From a virus: 24,503 nucleotides of DNA. The position numbers and the translations under genes were made by a program. The stretch spans positions 1 to 24,503 of the IMG/VR virus record IMGVR_UViG_3300022929_000197; one strand, given 5' to 3'. Positions 1-8,962 of this stretch are shown here, piece after piece; within the stretch, counting starts at the first letter, position 1, and each line of letters begins with the position of its first letter. The notes under the pieces were generated by a model. The model saw nothing but the letters and a program-made list of their open reading frames with translations. It did not search any database and had not been told where the DNA came from.

Positions 1-3000
1 TCTACTATTAACTCATTACCGCCAGAAGATGCTAGTCTAGCTGACCCTGCAACATCTAGCTTGTATGCAGGACTAGTAGTACCTATACCTACATTGCCGC
101 CATTAGTAACCATTAAGTGCGCGTCACCTACCGAATTACGCACAGACAAGTTACCATCGTCTAGCCTAATGTCTTTTCTGCTAACATTATCTTTGAGGAC
201 TATTGCAGTTGCGTTATCTCCATGTAAGGTTAATACGCCTGTGTGTCCGCCAATGGAAACTGGACTACTAGTACCTATACCTACGTTGCCTGATGAGTCT
301 ATGCGTAGGCGTTCAGTAGAATTGCTATAGATATACCACTCATTACTTTCTAATGATATGTGATTATTACCAGTAGAACCGCTTTCTGCAAAAGACAGTC
401 TAACTGCACTATCTGACGATTCTAATGTTGCGGCTATATCACTCGCACCACTATTGACGTGCAAACGCGAAGCAGGAGCAGTAGTACCTATACCTACGTT
501 ACCATCTGCTGTGATACGCATCTTTTCAGTATCGTTAGCATACAAACTCAGATTATTACCATTGACTCCATAACCATGTGCTGAAGCTGTAGTATTACTG
601 TCAGATACTTGTATAAATGCAGTTCCATCAGTGCTTGTAAAAGTAGCTACTTTGTTGATTGTTCCTGAGTTGACATCTAGCCCATCAGCAGTCACTGTGC
701 CAGTAACGTCTATACCTGTGGATGTTGTGGCTAGCTTGGTATCGTTGTCATATTTAAAGAAACAACTGCCATCGCTGTTTAGCGAGCCAAAGAACTCAGT
801 GCCGTCTGGTTTTCCAAAAGCAACAGCATTTGACCTTATATATAAATTACCTGTCCCTACCTCATCGATATAACTGTGTGAGCCATCATGGTAAATCTCT
901 AAGTCATCACTATCACCAAAGGTAGCCTTCACGTTATCCGCTAGGTCTACACCTGTAGCTGTACCGCCACCAGAAGCATTGATAGTCGTAGTTAATGTAC
1001 CACCATCTTGCTGAGTAAGCGTTAGGGTAGAGCCAGTGTAATTAACTGCTGTTATTTTATCGTTGTATGCACTGTCCCAGTTACTAGAATTGTAGCCAGA
1101 AGCGGTTATACTTCCAGATGCGTTAATGTTGCCGTCAACATCCAGTGCTTCGGTAGGATTTAATACGTTTATACCAAAGTTACCGTTGGCTTTTAAACGT
1201 ACCTTTTCGGTAGTGCCTGTAAGTAGCGACAGTTCTTCTCCTACAGCACCAACTAATGCGCCAGTACCAGATGCATTGTCTGCAAGACGTATGTACGCCC
1301 CAGAGTCTGTACTGTTAAAGCTGGCTATGATGTCATCTGTATCCCCGCTTACATGTAAAGAGTACCCAGGGTATGCTTCGCCAATCCCTACACGTCCATT
1401 ATTTTGAATGCGGACGCTTTCACTACTATTTGTATAGAAAATCAAATCATCTGCATCAGCAGCAATACCTTGAACTTTACCAGAGGTAGTACCACTTGCG
1501 TTTAATTGTAAGTGCCCTTGACCAGTAGTACATGTAAGTGCAGCTACTGTAGATACATCATCTTCTACATCTAGAGCGTAGGCAGGAGCACGAAGGCCGT
1601 TGATAGCTACGGAACCTGTGAACCTAGTAGAGCCGTCAACATCTAAACCAAAGGCATCTACTTCTGCTATTGTAGTGCCAGAGGGCTGTCTAATGAGTTT
1701 AACGGCACTGTCTGTTCTTATGTCAGCAGTTGTAAAGCCAATCCCATCATTAGATGAAAATGTTATTTGCCCTGTACTAGAATTGTAAGCCCCTCCAGTA
1801 AAGCCGTCTCCTGTATCACCTTTAGGTACAGTTAAAACCCCTGTAGTGCTATTGTAAGAAACACTAGTGCCTTCTGCGCCTGTAGCTGTTGTTAAGCCAG
1901 TAATAGATGCGGCTGATGCTGCTGCATTTGTCTCTGAAGTAGCTGCATTTGTCTCTGAAGTTGCAGCGTTTGCCTCAGAAGTAGCAGCGTTTGACTCAGA
2001 AGTAGCAGCGTTTGACTCAGAAGTAGCAGCCGCACTTGCGCTTGAAGCTGCATTAGTAGCATTAGTTAGGGAGGAACCAATGGTATTACTGCCTGACAAA
2101 TCAGCCGCCACTGTCCCAATACTAGCTACATGTGGAGCAACTGTATTGATGTCAGATACATTATTAATTATAGCTTCTACATTTGTGAGTGTTTGTGTGC
2201 CATAGCTAATTATGTCTATAATATCGCCATTTGTAGCGGCACTAGTTAGCTCTATGTTGTACCCATTAGTTGCTATAAAGTCTGTGCCTTCCTGAAGTTT
2301 TGCCCCATTAAGGAAAACATCTACAAAGCCAGCATCATACGCTGTTGGGAATATATGTGTACTCCCCCCATAAGCCCCTGAAGTTGTCCCTACAACATAA
2401 ACAGTTCTTGCTGAAGCTGTGCTTAGTGCTGCTGTAGCATCTTGCCAGCCTGTACCGTTGTGTACCTTCATCCCCTTTGAAGTAGTGTCCCAATATAAGT
2501 CACCTTCCTCTACATCTGGAGATGAGGGAGCTGTAGCCGAAGAGCCGTAATAACGCTGATTCTGGTCAGCTAAAGCTGATTGTACATACTCTTTGTTTGC
2601 TGCATCTTTGTCACCTACAGGGTCAGCTACATTAACGACACGTACATTCTCTGCATCAAAAAGGTTGCTGTCATTCTTAACCATAGAGTCATTTGCAATA
2701 TCGATAGACTCTTGAGCCATGAAGAAGCCCTGTGTGCTGTCAGTGTCCAGGTCAGATTCTCTGAACACAGCACCAGAGACGTAATCTACTAGCCTGTTGT
2801 GTTGACTAGTTGCCCTGCGGATGACGATAGCTGCATCAGTAGCGGGAGCAGTGTTGAACCTAATCTGACTATCAGTAACAAAGGTGTAATCTGATGTTAG
2901 ATACTTAAGGATTCCATCTACTTTAACTACAATATCTGCTTTGTCCCTATAGGCAAATCCGATAGTAAACGTCTGTGTACTACCGTCACCTGTGAGTCTA

Positions 3001-3017
3001 GTAAGTGCATAAGACAT
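1..3017 (-). CDS. Tail fibre protein, gp17-like (C-terminus beyond window)
   Basis: Receptor-binding tail fibre. The frame is open from the ATG at 3017 to the window edge, giving at least 1005 residues against 553 in T7 gp17, and it is truncated only by the window. Residues 1 to about 110 (MSYALTRLTGDGSTQTFTI...) match the T7 gp17 N-terminal domain that anchors the fibre to the tail. A low-complexity stretch of five 7-residue units (NAATSE plus S, A or T) near residues 330-365 probably forms a coiled-coil or flexible stalk. A short collagen-like GDTGDG follows. The distal part carries at least five units of the type NVGIGTTSPAYKLDV, near residues 543, 616, 843, 916 and 975. In known fibres such units often precede a C-terminal intramolecular chaperone (Peptidase_S74), which would lie outside this window. 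The gene starts 5 bases after the gp16-like gene. The upstream ribosome binding site is weak. Confidence 0.93.
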   Translation of the reverse strand, partial: MSYALTRLTGDGSTQTFTIGFAYRDKADIVVKVDGILKYLTSDYTFVTDSQIRFNTAPATDAAIVIRRATSQHNRLVDYVSGAVFRESDLDTDSTQGFFMAQESIDIANDSMVKNDSNLFDAENVRVVNVADPVGDKDAANKEYVQSALADQNQRYYGSSATAPSSPDVEEGDLYWDTTSKGMKVHNGTGWQDATAALSTASARTVYVVGTTSGAYGGSTHIFPTAYDAGFVDVFLNGAKLQEGTDFIATNGYNIELTSAATNGDIIDIISYGTQTLTNVEAIINNVSDINTVAPHVASIGTVAADLSGSNTIGSSLTNATNAASSASAAATSESNAATSESNAATSEANAATSETNAATSETNAAASAASITGLTTATGAEGTSVSYNSTTGVLTVPKGDTGDGFTGGAYNSSTGQITFSSNDGIGFTTADIRTDSAVKLIRQPSGTTIAEVDAFGLDVDGSTRFTGSVAINGLRAPAYALDVEDDVSTVAALTCTTGQGHLQLNASGTTSGKVQGIAADADDLIFYTNSSESVRIQNNGRVGIGEAYPGYSLHVSGDTDDIIASFNSTDSGAYIRLADNASGTGALVGAVGEELSLLTGTTEKVRLKANGNFGINVLNPTEALDVDGNINASGSITASGYNSSNWDSAYNDKITAVNYTGSTLTLTQQDGGTLTTTINASGGGTATGVDLADNVKATFGDSDDLEIYHDGSHSYIDEVGTGNLYIRSNAVAFGKPDGTEFFGSLNSDGSCFFKYDNDTKLATTSTGIDVTGTVTADGLDVNSGTINKVATFTSTDGTAFIQVSDSNTTASAHGYGVNGNNLSLYANDTEKMRITADGNVGIGTTAPASRLHVNSGASDIAATLESSDSAVRLSFAESGSTGNNHISLESNEWYIYSNSTERLRIDSSGNVGIGTSSPVSIGGHTGVLTLHGDNATAIVLKDNVSRKDIRLDDGNLSVRNSVGDAHLMVTNGGNVGIGTTSPAYKLDVAGSARLASSGGNELIV
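78..1405 (-). repeat. Dispersed VGIGTTSP-type repeats in the tail fibre
   Basis: Five degenerate units within the fibre gene encode G-N-V-G-I-G-T-[TS]-[SA]-P followed by a [YR]-x-L-[DH]-V turn. The three closest to the window edge (near 78-105, 255-287 and 475-505) share the near-identical core ctatacctac on the plus strand. The other two, near 1170 and 1390, are diverged. These are the bead-like modules found upstream of S74 chaperone domains in many fibres. Confidence 0.75.
1921..2030 (-). repeat. Tandem 21-bp repeats in tail fibre stalk
   Basis: About five tandem copies of a 21-bp unit encode the heptads (A)ATSE[STA]NA. Unit-to-unit differences are mostly at third codon positions or at one variable residue. 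Similar repeats occur in the stalks of lambda-type side tail fibres. Copy number could vary by slippage and alter stalk length. Confidence 0.85.
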
Positions 3018-3022
3018 AGTTT

Positions 3023-6000
3023 TTAATTCCCAATATTAAACGGTACATTGTCTGAAGAACGCTGTCCTGAAAGGGCGTTATTCTCTTTTTCAAGTACGCT
3101 TCTGCGTTGTTGTATTAAGTTACCTTCTTCATTAAGTAACTTGTTCATAGCAATCTCACGGTACTTATTTATGATGTTTCTAGTTTGCTTTTCAGCTATT
3201 CCTGCTGTGGATGCTGTACCCATAGGTAAGCCTTGAATACTGTGTAGAACATCTACCAGTCCTCTACCGCCTACTTTAGTTTCATGGGTATATCTCATCC
3301 ATCTATCGTAGTAGCTTTCCTTGCCGTCTTTAGTTGGTTGAGTTCTAAGGTCTACATCGCCCATATACTTTTCGTACTTGTAGGAAGCCGTAAAGTGTGT
3401 GTTACCTACCTGAGCCAGTTTGTATAAGAACTGTTCTACCTCTAGTTCCTTCTCAGGTACGCCACGCTTACGTTCATCTACAGTAGCTGTATTGAAGTAG
3501 TATAGTCCCGCAGCAGGGTTACTAAGCGTTCTTGCTCTGCCTAGTGCAGTGTATTGCTTAGGTACTAATGGGTCATCAGGGTTGAATCTCTGTCTGATGA
3601 ACTGCTCTAACGTAATGGGGTCACCAAGTACAGGACTATCAAGTAACTGCATCTTGTAGTATGTATTAGGTAAGAATGTCTGTACTTTCTGTCCGAAATA
3701 CTTAAACAACTTCTCACCGCCATCCTCATCTTCTGATGCCTTGATAACTTTAATTACTTCATCGATACCTGATGTAAGGTTAGCGTCACGGATAGATTGG
3801 AAGATAGAAGCTACAGCAATCGATACAGATGCGTGTGTCTGTGCAATAAGGTCATCACTAACACGCTCACCTTGCTCTCTTCTGTATGCTAATGTCTCTG
3901 CTCTTTCCATAGCATTAACAAGTATTTTTATAGGCGTAGAGAAGGGGTCGAAGTTACGGTAGTTAAAGGTACTGCCATCACTAAATTTAATTGAGTATGG
4001 CTCCTGTCCTCCCGTGTTTTCTCCCTGTCTTCTTTGCTTATAGTTTGTACCCATAGCACCAGTAAGATTACCTGTGGCATACTGTGTAAACACATAGCCC
4101 GCTATGGCATAAGACATCATAGCTTCGCCCTGCGCTCTTGCTTGGCGCATAGTGCCATTATCACCTTTCAGGTCAGCAATGAATTTTGGACTAACTAAGT
4201 TAAGCCCTGGAGTCATTCTTATGCCTTCCTCAAATACACGCACAGGTGTACGGAAGAACAACTGCCCTGCTAAACGCATTACAGGGTGTTTGTTTACAAA
4301 TGATTCGTACCCTCTTGCAGCACTTGAGGCAGCTCCTTTACCAGAGAAGTCTCGTTTGAAGAGAACATCTTGAACGTAGTTACGCCCCTCTTGGTCAGTA
4401 GCTTTGACAAAGGTAGATTCATTATTAGCGAGTTCCTTACTGACAAAGTTCTCTAGCTCTTTGTCTTTCAGTCCTCTTGAGATACCCTCTTGTAATAGAA
4501 TGTCGATAGCAGTCTCTTCAGGTGCATAGGCTTTATCTAAGGCTTTCTGAGTTTGTGCTTTTACAAAGTCATCTAGCTCCTTACCTTTCAGCCCTTTAGC
4601 TACACCCTCTTCCATAGCCTTACCAGTAGCATTACCTACTGTGTAGCCTCTGTAATGAATGTTCTCAAAGAACGCATCGGTAGCAAGCAAGGCTCTAGGG
4701 AATAGTCTCAGCCAATGCCCTTTGTATTTCTTAGGGATAACATTGTACTCTTCTAAGAATCTAGCAGAGTCACCTGTCAGAATAGACTTCTCGTAACGCC
4801 ATGCAGCCTTAGCCATCTTAGCTGCTGTAGGAATCATAGATGCCATAGCTGAATACTCAGCCACCATCTTCTTCCTAGACGTAGCAGTTAAACCATCCTG
4901 CATTAAGTTGTTAAGGAAAGGCTTATAAAGAGACTTAGCTAGTGATGGTACGGTGTTTACAATCAGAGTAGCTGGAGAGAATACGAAGCTAATCATCACC
5001 TCATTCATAACTCTGATAGGCTTATTGATAGCTTCGTAGATACCTGTACCAGTTAGACTTTCTTCCTTTATGACATCTTGCTTAAACTCATCTAACTTTA
5101 CTTTCTTCTCATGCTTAAGTCTTAGGTACTCAGAAGTGTTACCAGCCTTTCTAGCTTCTTCTATCTGAGCATCAAACTTAGCAGTGACTTCACGCACTTC
5201 ACGCTTCTGTAGTTTCTCTGCAAAGATAGCATCGAACTGACGTTCAGCTTCTGTACGGGTAAGCCCCTCAGCCATAAGGCTTTGGATTGTTTTGCCTCTT
5301 AGCGCACCTGTGTTCTCACCTGTTTGTCTAGCTCGTAAGCGTTGCCCTGTGATAGTAGACATAGCTACATCTAGTTCATCCAGAGGTGCAGTGACTTCTT
5401 CTATCTCATCGATTTGCTTCTGGATTGCTAGAGCTTCTTCGCCATCTAACTGCTTTTGCTTAAGACGTAAGTTATAAACCTTAACCTTAAGTGCAGATAC
5501 TGTCTGGGTTGTAGCTATTTCAAGGAACTGTGCTTCCCCATCAGAGAGTTCTATCTTCTTCAGGTATTCTGCAAGTTCCTGTGGGTTCTTAGCAGAGGCT
5601 TCCTCAAGCATTTGTTTGAAGGGAGCTACAGACTCTACTAGCTCAGTTAAGTCCTGAGTGCCATCTGGACGTAATGATGCAGCTTTACCTGTAGGAACTG
5701 TACGCTTGATAGCTTGGATTACACCATTAAGGTTCTCTCGGATTCGCTCTCCTGTTGTTACTATCGGCTGTTTAGGAGCTACAGGCTCTTTAGGTGCTAC
5801 AGGCTCTTTAGGTGCTACAGGAGCATCCTCTATCTTCTCTAAACGTACATGGTCTTTAGGGTTCCAAAAGATTTCAACCTTGTGTGAGTTAGTCCCAGTA
5901 AACCCTCCGCCTACATGGGTGTATCCTTGGAAACCTTTTTGCTCCAATAAGTACCTAAAGCTGTCAAACATCTCCTGTACTTCATCAGCAGGTATGCCCT

Positions 6001-7213
6001 CACCAGCAGACCAATCTCTTAGCTCATCGAAGGCATCCCGAACTGTAGGGTTAGGAGCCATATCTTGTAGCCAATCAGCCCCAAACTCAGTGGACTCACT
6101 TAACAACTCCAAGGCTTCGTCATCTAAAGGCTTATCAAGGTCATACAACTTTGCTTCATTAGTCTTGATAACTTTGTACTTAGTAGGGTTACCGCCTTTG
6201 CCTTTTTTACTGTACCCCCCTGCAACATCTAAAGCGTCAGTGGTGTAGAATCCCTGCCCATAAATGTTCATGCTAGAGTAGTAATCATGCCCTTCACCAA
6301 ACTCCCCTAACTCTGTAGATGTGCCGTGGTATTGCTGTCCCTGCCCTCTAGTGTCAATAGGAGCAGGGGGAACAACCTCTGCAACAACTTCCTCAACAGG
6401 CTCTTCTACAACTACATCTTTTACTTCAGGCAAGTCATCAGCTAACTTAGCTTCATCAACAGTCTCAGCTATCTCTTTAGTAGACTTACCTGCATACTTG
6501 TTGACTATTGCGGTAACGCCAGTCCCTAAAGTAAACCCTGCCCCAACTCCGATAGCACCAGACTTAACTACTCTACCTACATCTATATCTTCACCAGATA
6601 CAGCAGTCTCAACTACTTGTCTGTTTACATCATCAACTGCGGTATAGACACCTGCTTCTACACCCGCAATGATACCGCCTCTAGTTGAGCGTTTGAGTAA
6701 TTCTTTTACACCTTGCTTACCTGCTTGTTTAGTCCCTTCCTTACCTAATAGGCCGAAACCAAATGTAGACAACCCCACATAGGTAGTAGGGTCTAGTAAC
6801 ACACCTTTAAAGAAACGCTTTGCTCCATTCCATGACACACCTAAATCATCATAGGATTCCATCATGTATAGAAAGGCTTTCTTCTGGTCTTCTGTAGCTC
6901 CAGAGATACGGTTAGCATCTACAGACATCTTAGGTAAGTTCCAGTTGAACCAGCCCATTGTCTCGATACCGTACCTAGCGTAGTCTTCTGGTGAACCTAA
7001 GCGTTCAGCATCTACACTGTTATTCATGTTGTAGATAACTTCAGATGCCTTCTGAAAGTTCACATCATTTACTAGGTCATTGTCGTACAGTGTTTCATCA
7101 GTGTCTTGGTAAGTAGCATTAAATCCTGATGGGGCTTGCTGCTGTAAGATAGCTGCACCAAACTTACCTGTAGTGCTTTGTTGTTGCTCTAAAGCATCAC
7201 TAAACTTACCCAT
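3023..7213 (-). CDS. Internal virion core protein, gp16-like, with embedded ADP-ribosyltransferase-like region
   Basis: By position and size (1396 aa; T7 gp16 is 1318) this is the largest ejection protein, which in T7 leaves the capsid with the DNA and lines the channel across the envelope. The ATG at 7213 is preferred because AGGTG lies 6 bases upstream; a GTG at 7222 falls inside that site. Residues 1-260 contain glycine-rich amphipathic segments (218-242). I see no ES...GLMQ-type lytic transglycosylase motif like that of T7 gp16. Residues 294-460 look like an ADP-ribosyltransferase, flanked by a Val/Glu/Pro linker (266-285) and three PVAPKE-type units (465-483). The remainder is helical, with coiled-coil-prone charged stretches (about 570-715), hydrophobic segments (739-762) and an internal helix duplication (870-887 and 910-927). 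The orthologue call is from synteny and general character; the domain call is from motifs. Confidence 0.88.
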   Translation of the reverse strand: MGKFSDALEQQQSTTGKFGAAILQQQAPSGFNATYQDTDETLYDNDLVNDVNFQKASEVIYNMNNSVDAERLGSPEDYARYGIETMGWFNWNLPKMSVDANRISGATEDQKKAFLYMMESYDDLGVSWNGAKRFFKGVLLDPTTYVGLSTFGFGLLGKEGTKQAGKQGVKELLKRSTRGGIIAGVEAGVYTAVDDVNRQVVETAVSGEDIDVGRVVKSGAIGVGAGFTLGTGVTAIVNKYAGKSTKEIAETVDEAKLADDLPEVKDVVVEEPVEEVVAEVVPPAPIDTRGQGQQYHGTSTELGEFGEGHDYYSSMNIYGQGFYTTDALDVAGGYSKKGKGGNPTKYKVIKTNEAKLYDLDKPLDDEALELLSESTEFGADWLQDMAPNPTVRDAFDELRDWSAGEGIPADEVQEMFDSFRYLLEQKGFQGYTHVGGGFTGTNSHKVEIFWNPKDHVRLEKIEDAPVAPKEPVAPKEPVAPKQPIVTTGERIRENLNGVIQAIKRTVPTGKAASLRPDGTQDLTELVESVAPFKQMLEEASAKNPQELAEYLKKIELSDGEAQFLEIATTQTVSALKVKVYNLRLKQKQLDGEEALAIQKQIDEIEEVTAPLDELDVAMSTITGQRLRARQTGENTGALRGKTIQSLMAEGLTRTEAERQFDAIFAEKLQKREVREVTAKFDAQIEEARKAGNTSEYLRLKHEKKVKLDEFKQDVIKEESLTGTGIYEAINKPIRVMNEVMISFVFSPATLIVNTVPSLAKSLYKPFLNNLMQDGLTATSRKKMVAEYSAMASMIPTAAKMAKAAWRYEKSILTGDSARFLEEYNVIPKKYKGHWLRLFPRALLATDAFFENIHYRGYTVGNATGKAMEEGVAKGLKGKELDDFVKAQTQKALDKAYAPEETAIDILLQEGISRGLKDKELENFVSKELANNESTFVKATDQEGRNYVQDVLFKRDFSGKGAASSAARGYESFVNKHPVMRLAGQLFFRTPVRVFEEGIRMTPGLNLVSPKFIADLKGDNGTMRQARAQGEAMMSYAIAGYVFTQYATGNLTGAMGTNYKQRRQGENTGGQEPYSIKFSDGSTFNYRNFDPFSTPIKILVNAMERAETLAYRREQGERVSDDLIAQTHASVSIAVASIFQSIRDANLTSGIDEVIKVIKASEDEDGGEKLFKYFGQKVQTFLPNTYYKMQLLDSPVLGDPITLEQFIRQRFNPDDPLVPKQYTALGRARTLSNPAAGLYYFNTATVDERKRGVPEKELEVEQFLYKLAQVGNTHFTASYKYEKYMGDVDLRTQPTKDGKESYYDRWMRYTHETKVGGRGLVDVLHSIQGLPMGTASTAGIAEKQTRNIINKYREIAMNKLLNEEGNLIQQRRSVLEKENNALSGQRSSDNVPFNIGN
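5763..5816 (-). repeat. Three tandem 18-bp units encoding a PVAPKE linker
   Basis: Two identical 18-bp units at 5781-5798 and 5799-5816, and one diverged unit at 5763-5780, encode Pro-Val-Ala-Pro-Lys-Glu/Gln repeats. They form a flexible linker just after the ADP-ribosyltransferase-like region. Confidence 0.9.
5834..6334 (-). other. Putative ADP-ribosyltransferase (PARP/ART-PolyVal-like) domain inside gp16-like protein
   Basis: Numbered from the ATG at 7213, residues 294-460 show the three signature elements of H-Y-E ADP-ribosyltransferases in order and with plausible spacing. These are Y-H-G-T (H296), then I-Y-G-Q-G-F-Y-T-T-D followed by A-G-G-Y-S (Y323, Y334), then K-V-E-I-F-W-N-P (E447). 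The first two resemble WHGS and GKGIYFADMVSKSANY of human PARP1. The last resembles the catalytic-Glu strand that closes phage polyvalent-protein ART domains. Low-complexity proline/acidic linkers bound it on both sides, as expected for an inserted module. The target is unknown and activity is inferred only from motifs. Confidence 0.68.
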
Positions 7214-7225
7214 ATAATTCACCTA

Positions 7226-8962
7226 TTATTGTGTGAGTGTTTCAACTAGTTCTTCTATAATGGAACTACCAGTATCTTCTTCTTCTTCTGTAATAACTTC
7301 AAAGTTACCATCATCATTTATGTCACCGCCTAGGTACTTAGCTTTTGTACCATCAGCAGCAGTTATTATTGTACCTACTTCAAGTGTAGGCTGAGGTTCA
7401 GGCTGAGGTTCAGGCTGTGGACTAGAAGTGGGGAGACCTCGTATCTTATTCATACGCTTCTCAGTGATAGCTTCAGCTTCGTCATAGATAGCTCGTAATG
7501 CTCTACCTTCAGGCTTTGCATTGTTCTCTGTAGCGTACTCGACAATAAGGTCTAGCACTGTGGTGTCCCATAGGTCACGCACACGGCTCTCAAGAGAACG
7601 CCCTTCTAGCTTACCGCCTATATTAAGTATGGATGTGTCAATAGCTCTGGCTTCATCGCCAACTCTATTGTTGAACTCTGTGCTATGCTTAGAGGCAGCT
7701 ATGAGGTCACTACCAGCCATAATGTTGTCTAGGTTGCCTCGTATAGCTTCCTTATCTTCCTCACGCATATCAGTGCTAGAAGCAAGTTCTGTAAGTACAT
7801 CAGCCCTCTTAAGCTCACCTTTGATAGCTTTAACAACCAGGCTATCTTCGTATGTAGCAGCAAACTCCTGGCTTACATCTACATCAACATCAGCAGATGC
7901 TAGGGCAACTTCACCCATCTTATACATAGCAGCACCAAGCGCAGCGTCTTCACCAGTTAAGCTGTTGGCTTTAACCATGGCTGCTCTAATACCTGGCTTG
8001 TCGTTATTGAAAGATAGATTGTTAAATTTTACTTGAGCTTCATCTAGTGTCTGTTGGTTTTGTAGCTTTTTAAGTTGAGCATCATCTCTTAACTTTTGTA
8101 GGGATAAACCTGCAATAACTGGCGCAGCTTCGTTTAACTTTTGGTCAGTTACTTTTCCTTGTAGGTAGGGTATCTTTTGGATAAGATTAACAGCACCTGA
8201 ATCTGGGTTATTCTTATTATAAGTAATTAGTGCATCTACTATAATTTGCTTATCTTCTGACTTACTAAATGGTGATGTTTCTTTAAGTGTATCATCTAAA
8301 TCATTGATTAAAGTAACAGCAGATATTTGTCCATCATTAGTAGATAAATCATACTTATCCAGTATGTTAGAAATACTTGCTTGTGTATTAGTTTTAGATT
8401 GTTCTCTAGTAAACTTGTCTCGTTGTGAAGAGAATGTACTTCTCAGTTCTGTGATAGCTGCTACAGTTCCTGAGACAGCCCCTGACTGCACAAAGTCCAT
8501 CCCCTCTGTCTTCTCTGAGGCTTCAGCAACAAGCCTTTCAAACTCCTTCTCTAAAGCCACTACATTGAATCTTAGGTCATTATCTAGCCCGTTGAGGTGT
8601 GCCTTAGTTTTTGAGTAGAAATCATTGTGGTGCTTGTCTTGGACAATCTTAGCGACCACTGTGTCTGATAGATGTGCATGGGTTTCGCCTAGCTTAACTG
8701 AGTCTAGGAACTCGCCTTCTTCTCCTTTAAATCTAGCTGCATACGTTGCTGCTTTCTCAGCATCTAACTTTTCTTTATCTGCCTTAGCCTGTGCAGCAGA
8801 CTTCATCCCTGCCCTGCTTAATGTCCCTAGAGCATCTGCAAGCTGACCCGCAGAAGACTCTCTAGGCATACCAGGTGCGCCCGCATAGGCATCTACCATA
8901 GTAGCTGAAGGGGTAGCTACATTATCTAGCCCCTGTAAATCTTGTGTTGGTTGTCTACTCAT
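7226..8962 (-). CDS. Internal virion core protein, gp15-like
   Basis: Second large ejection/core protein by synteny, between gp14-like and gp16-like genes (578 aa; T7 gp15 is 747 aa). In T7, gp15 and gp16 assemble in the periplasm into a conduit for DNA entry. The body is strongly helical and charged with no enzymatic motif that I recognise. Near the C-terminus is a proline linker (residues 515-525, PEPQ repeats). It is followed by a small beta-rich unit at 528-556 with the pattern VGTII..DGTKAKYLGGD, a type of short sheet found at the ends of many phage proteins. The protein then ends in an acidic patch and a final helix. Its ATG overlaps the stop of the upstream gene (ATGA). The next gene starts 12 bases after its stop. 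Function rests on context more than sequence. Confidence 0.85.
   Translation of the reverse strand: MSRQPTQDLQGLDNVATPSATMVDAYAGAPGMPRESSAGQLADALGTLSRAGMKSAAQAKADKEKLDAEKAATYAARFKGEEGEFLDSVKLGETHAHLSDTVVAKIVQDKHHNDFYSKTKAHLNGLDNDLRFNVVALEKEFERLVAEASEKTEGMDFVQSGAVSGTVAAITELRSTFSSQRDKFTREQSKTNTQASISNILDKYDLSTNDGQISAVTLINDLDDTLKETSPFSKSEDKQIIVDALITYNKNNPDSGAVNLIQKIPYLQGKVTDQKLNEAAPVIAGLSLQKLRDDAQLKKLQNQQTLDEAQVKFNNLSFNNDKPGIRAAMVKANSLTGEDAALGAAMYKMGEVALASADVDVDVSQEFAATYEDSLVVKAIKGELKRADVLTELASSTDMREEDKEAIRGNLDNIMAGSDLIAASKHSTEFNNRVGDEARAIDTSILNIGGKLEGRSLESRVRDLWDTTVLDLIVEYATENNAKPEGRALRAIYDEAEAITEKRMNKIRGLPTSSPQPEPQPEPQPTLEVGTIITAADGTKAKYLGGDINDDGNFEVITEEEEDTGSSIIEELVETLTQ

Noticed and set aside
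61-2792. Several plus-strand open frames over the first 2.8 kb
   Set aside because: They are shadows of the repeat-rich tail fibre gene, which is open without a stop on the minus strand from 3017 to the window edge.
5658-6248. 196-aa plus-strand open frame opposite the ADP-ribosyltransferase-like region
   Set aside because: It is the mirror of the proline/glycine-rich coding strand: Ser/Leu/Gly-rich translation, no ribosome binding site, and no other plus-strand gene in the window.
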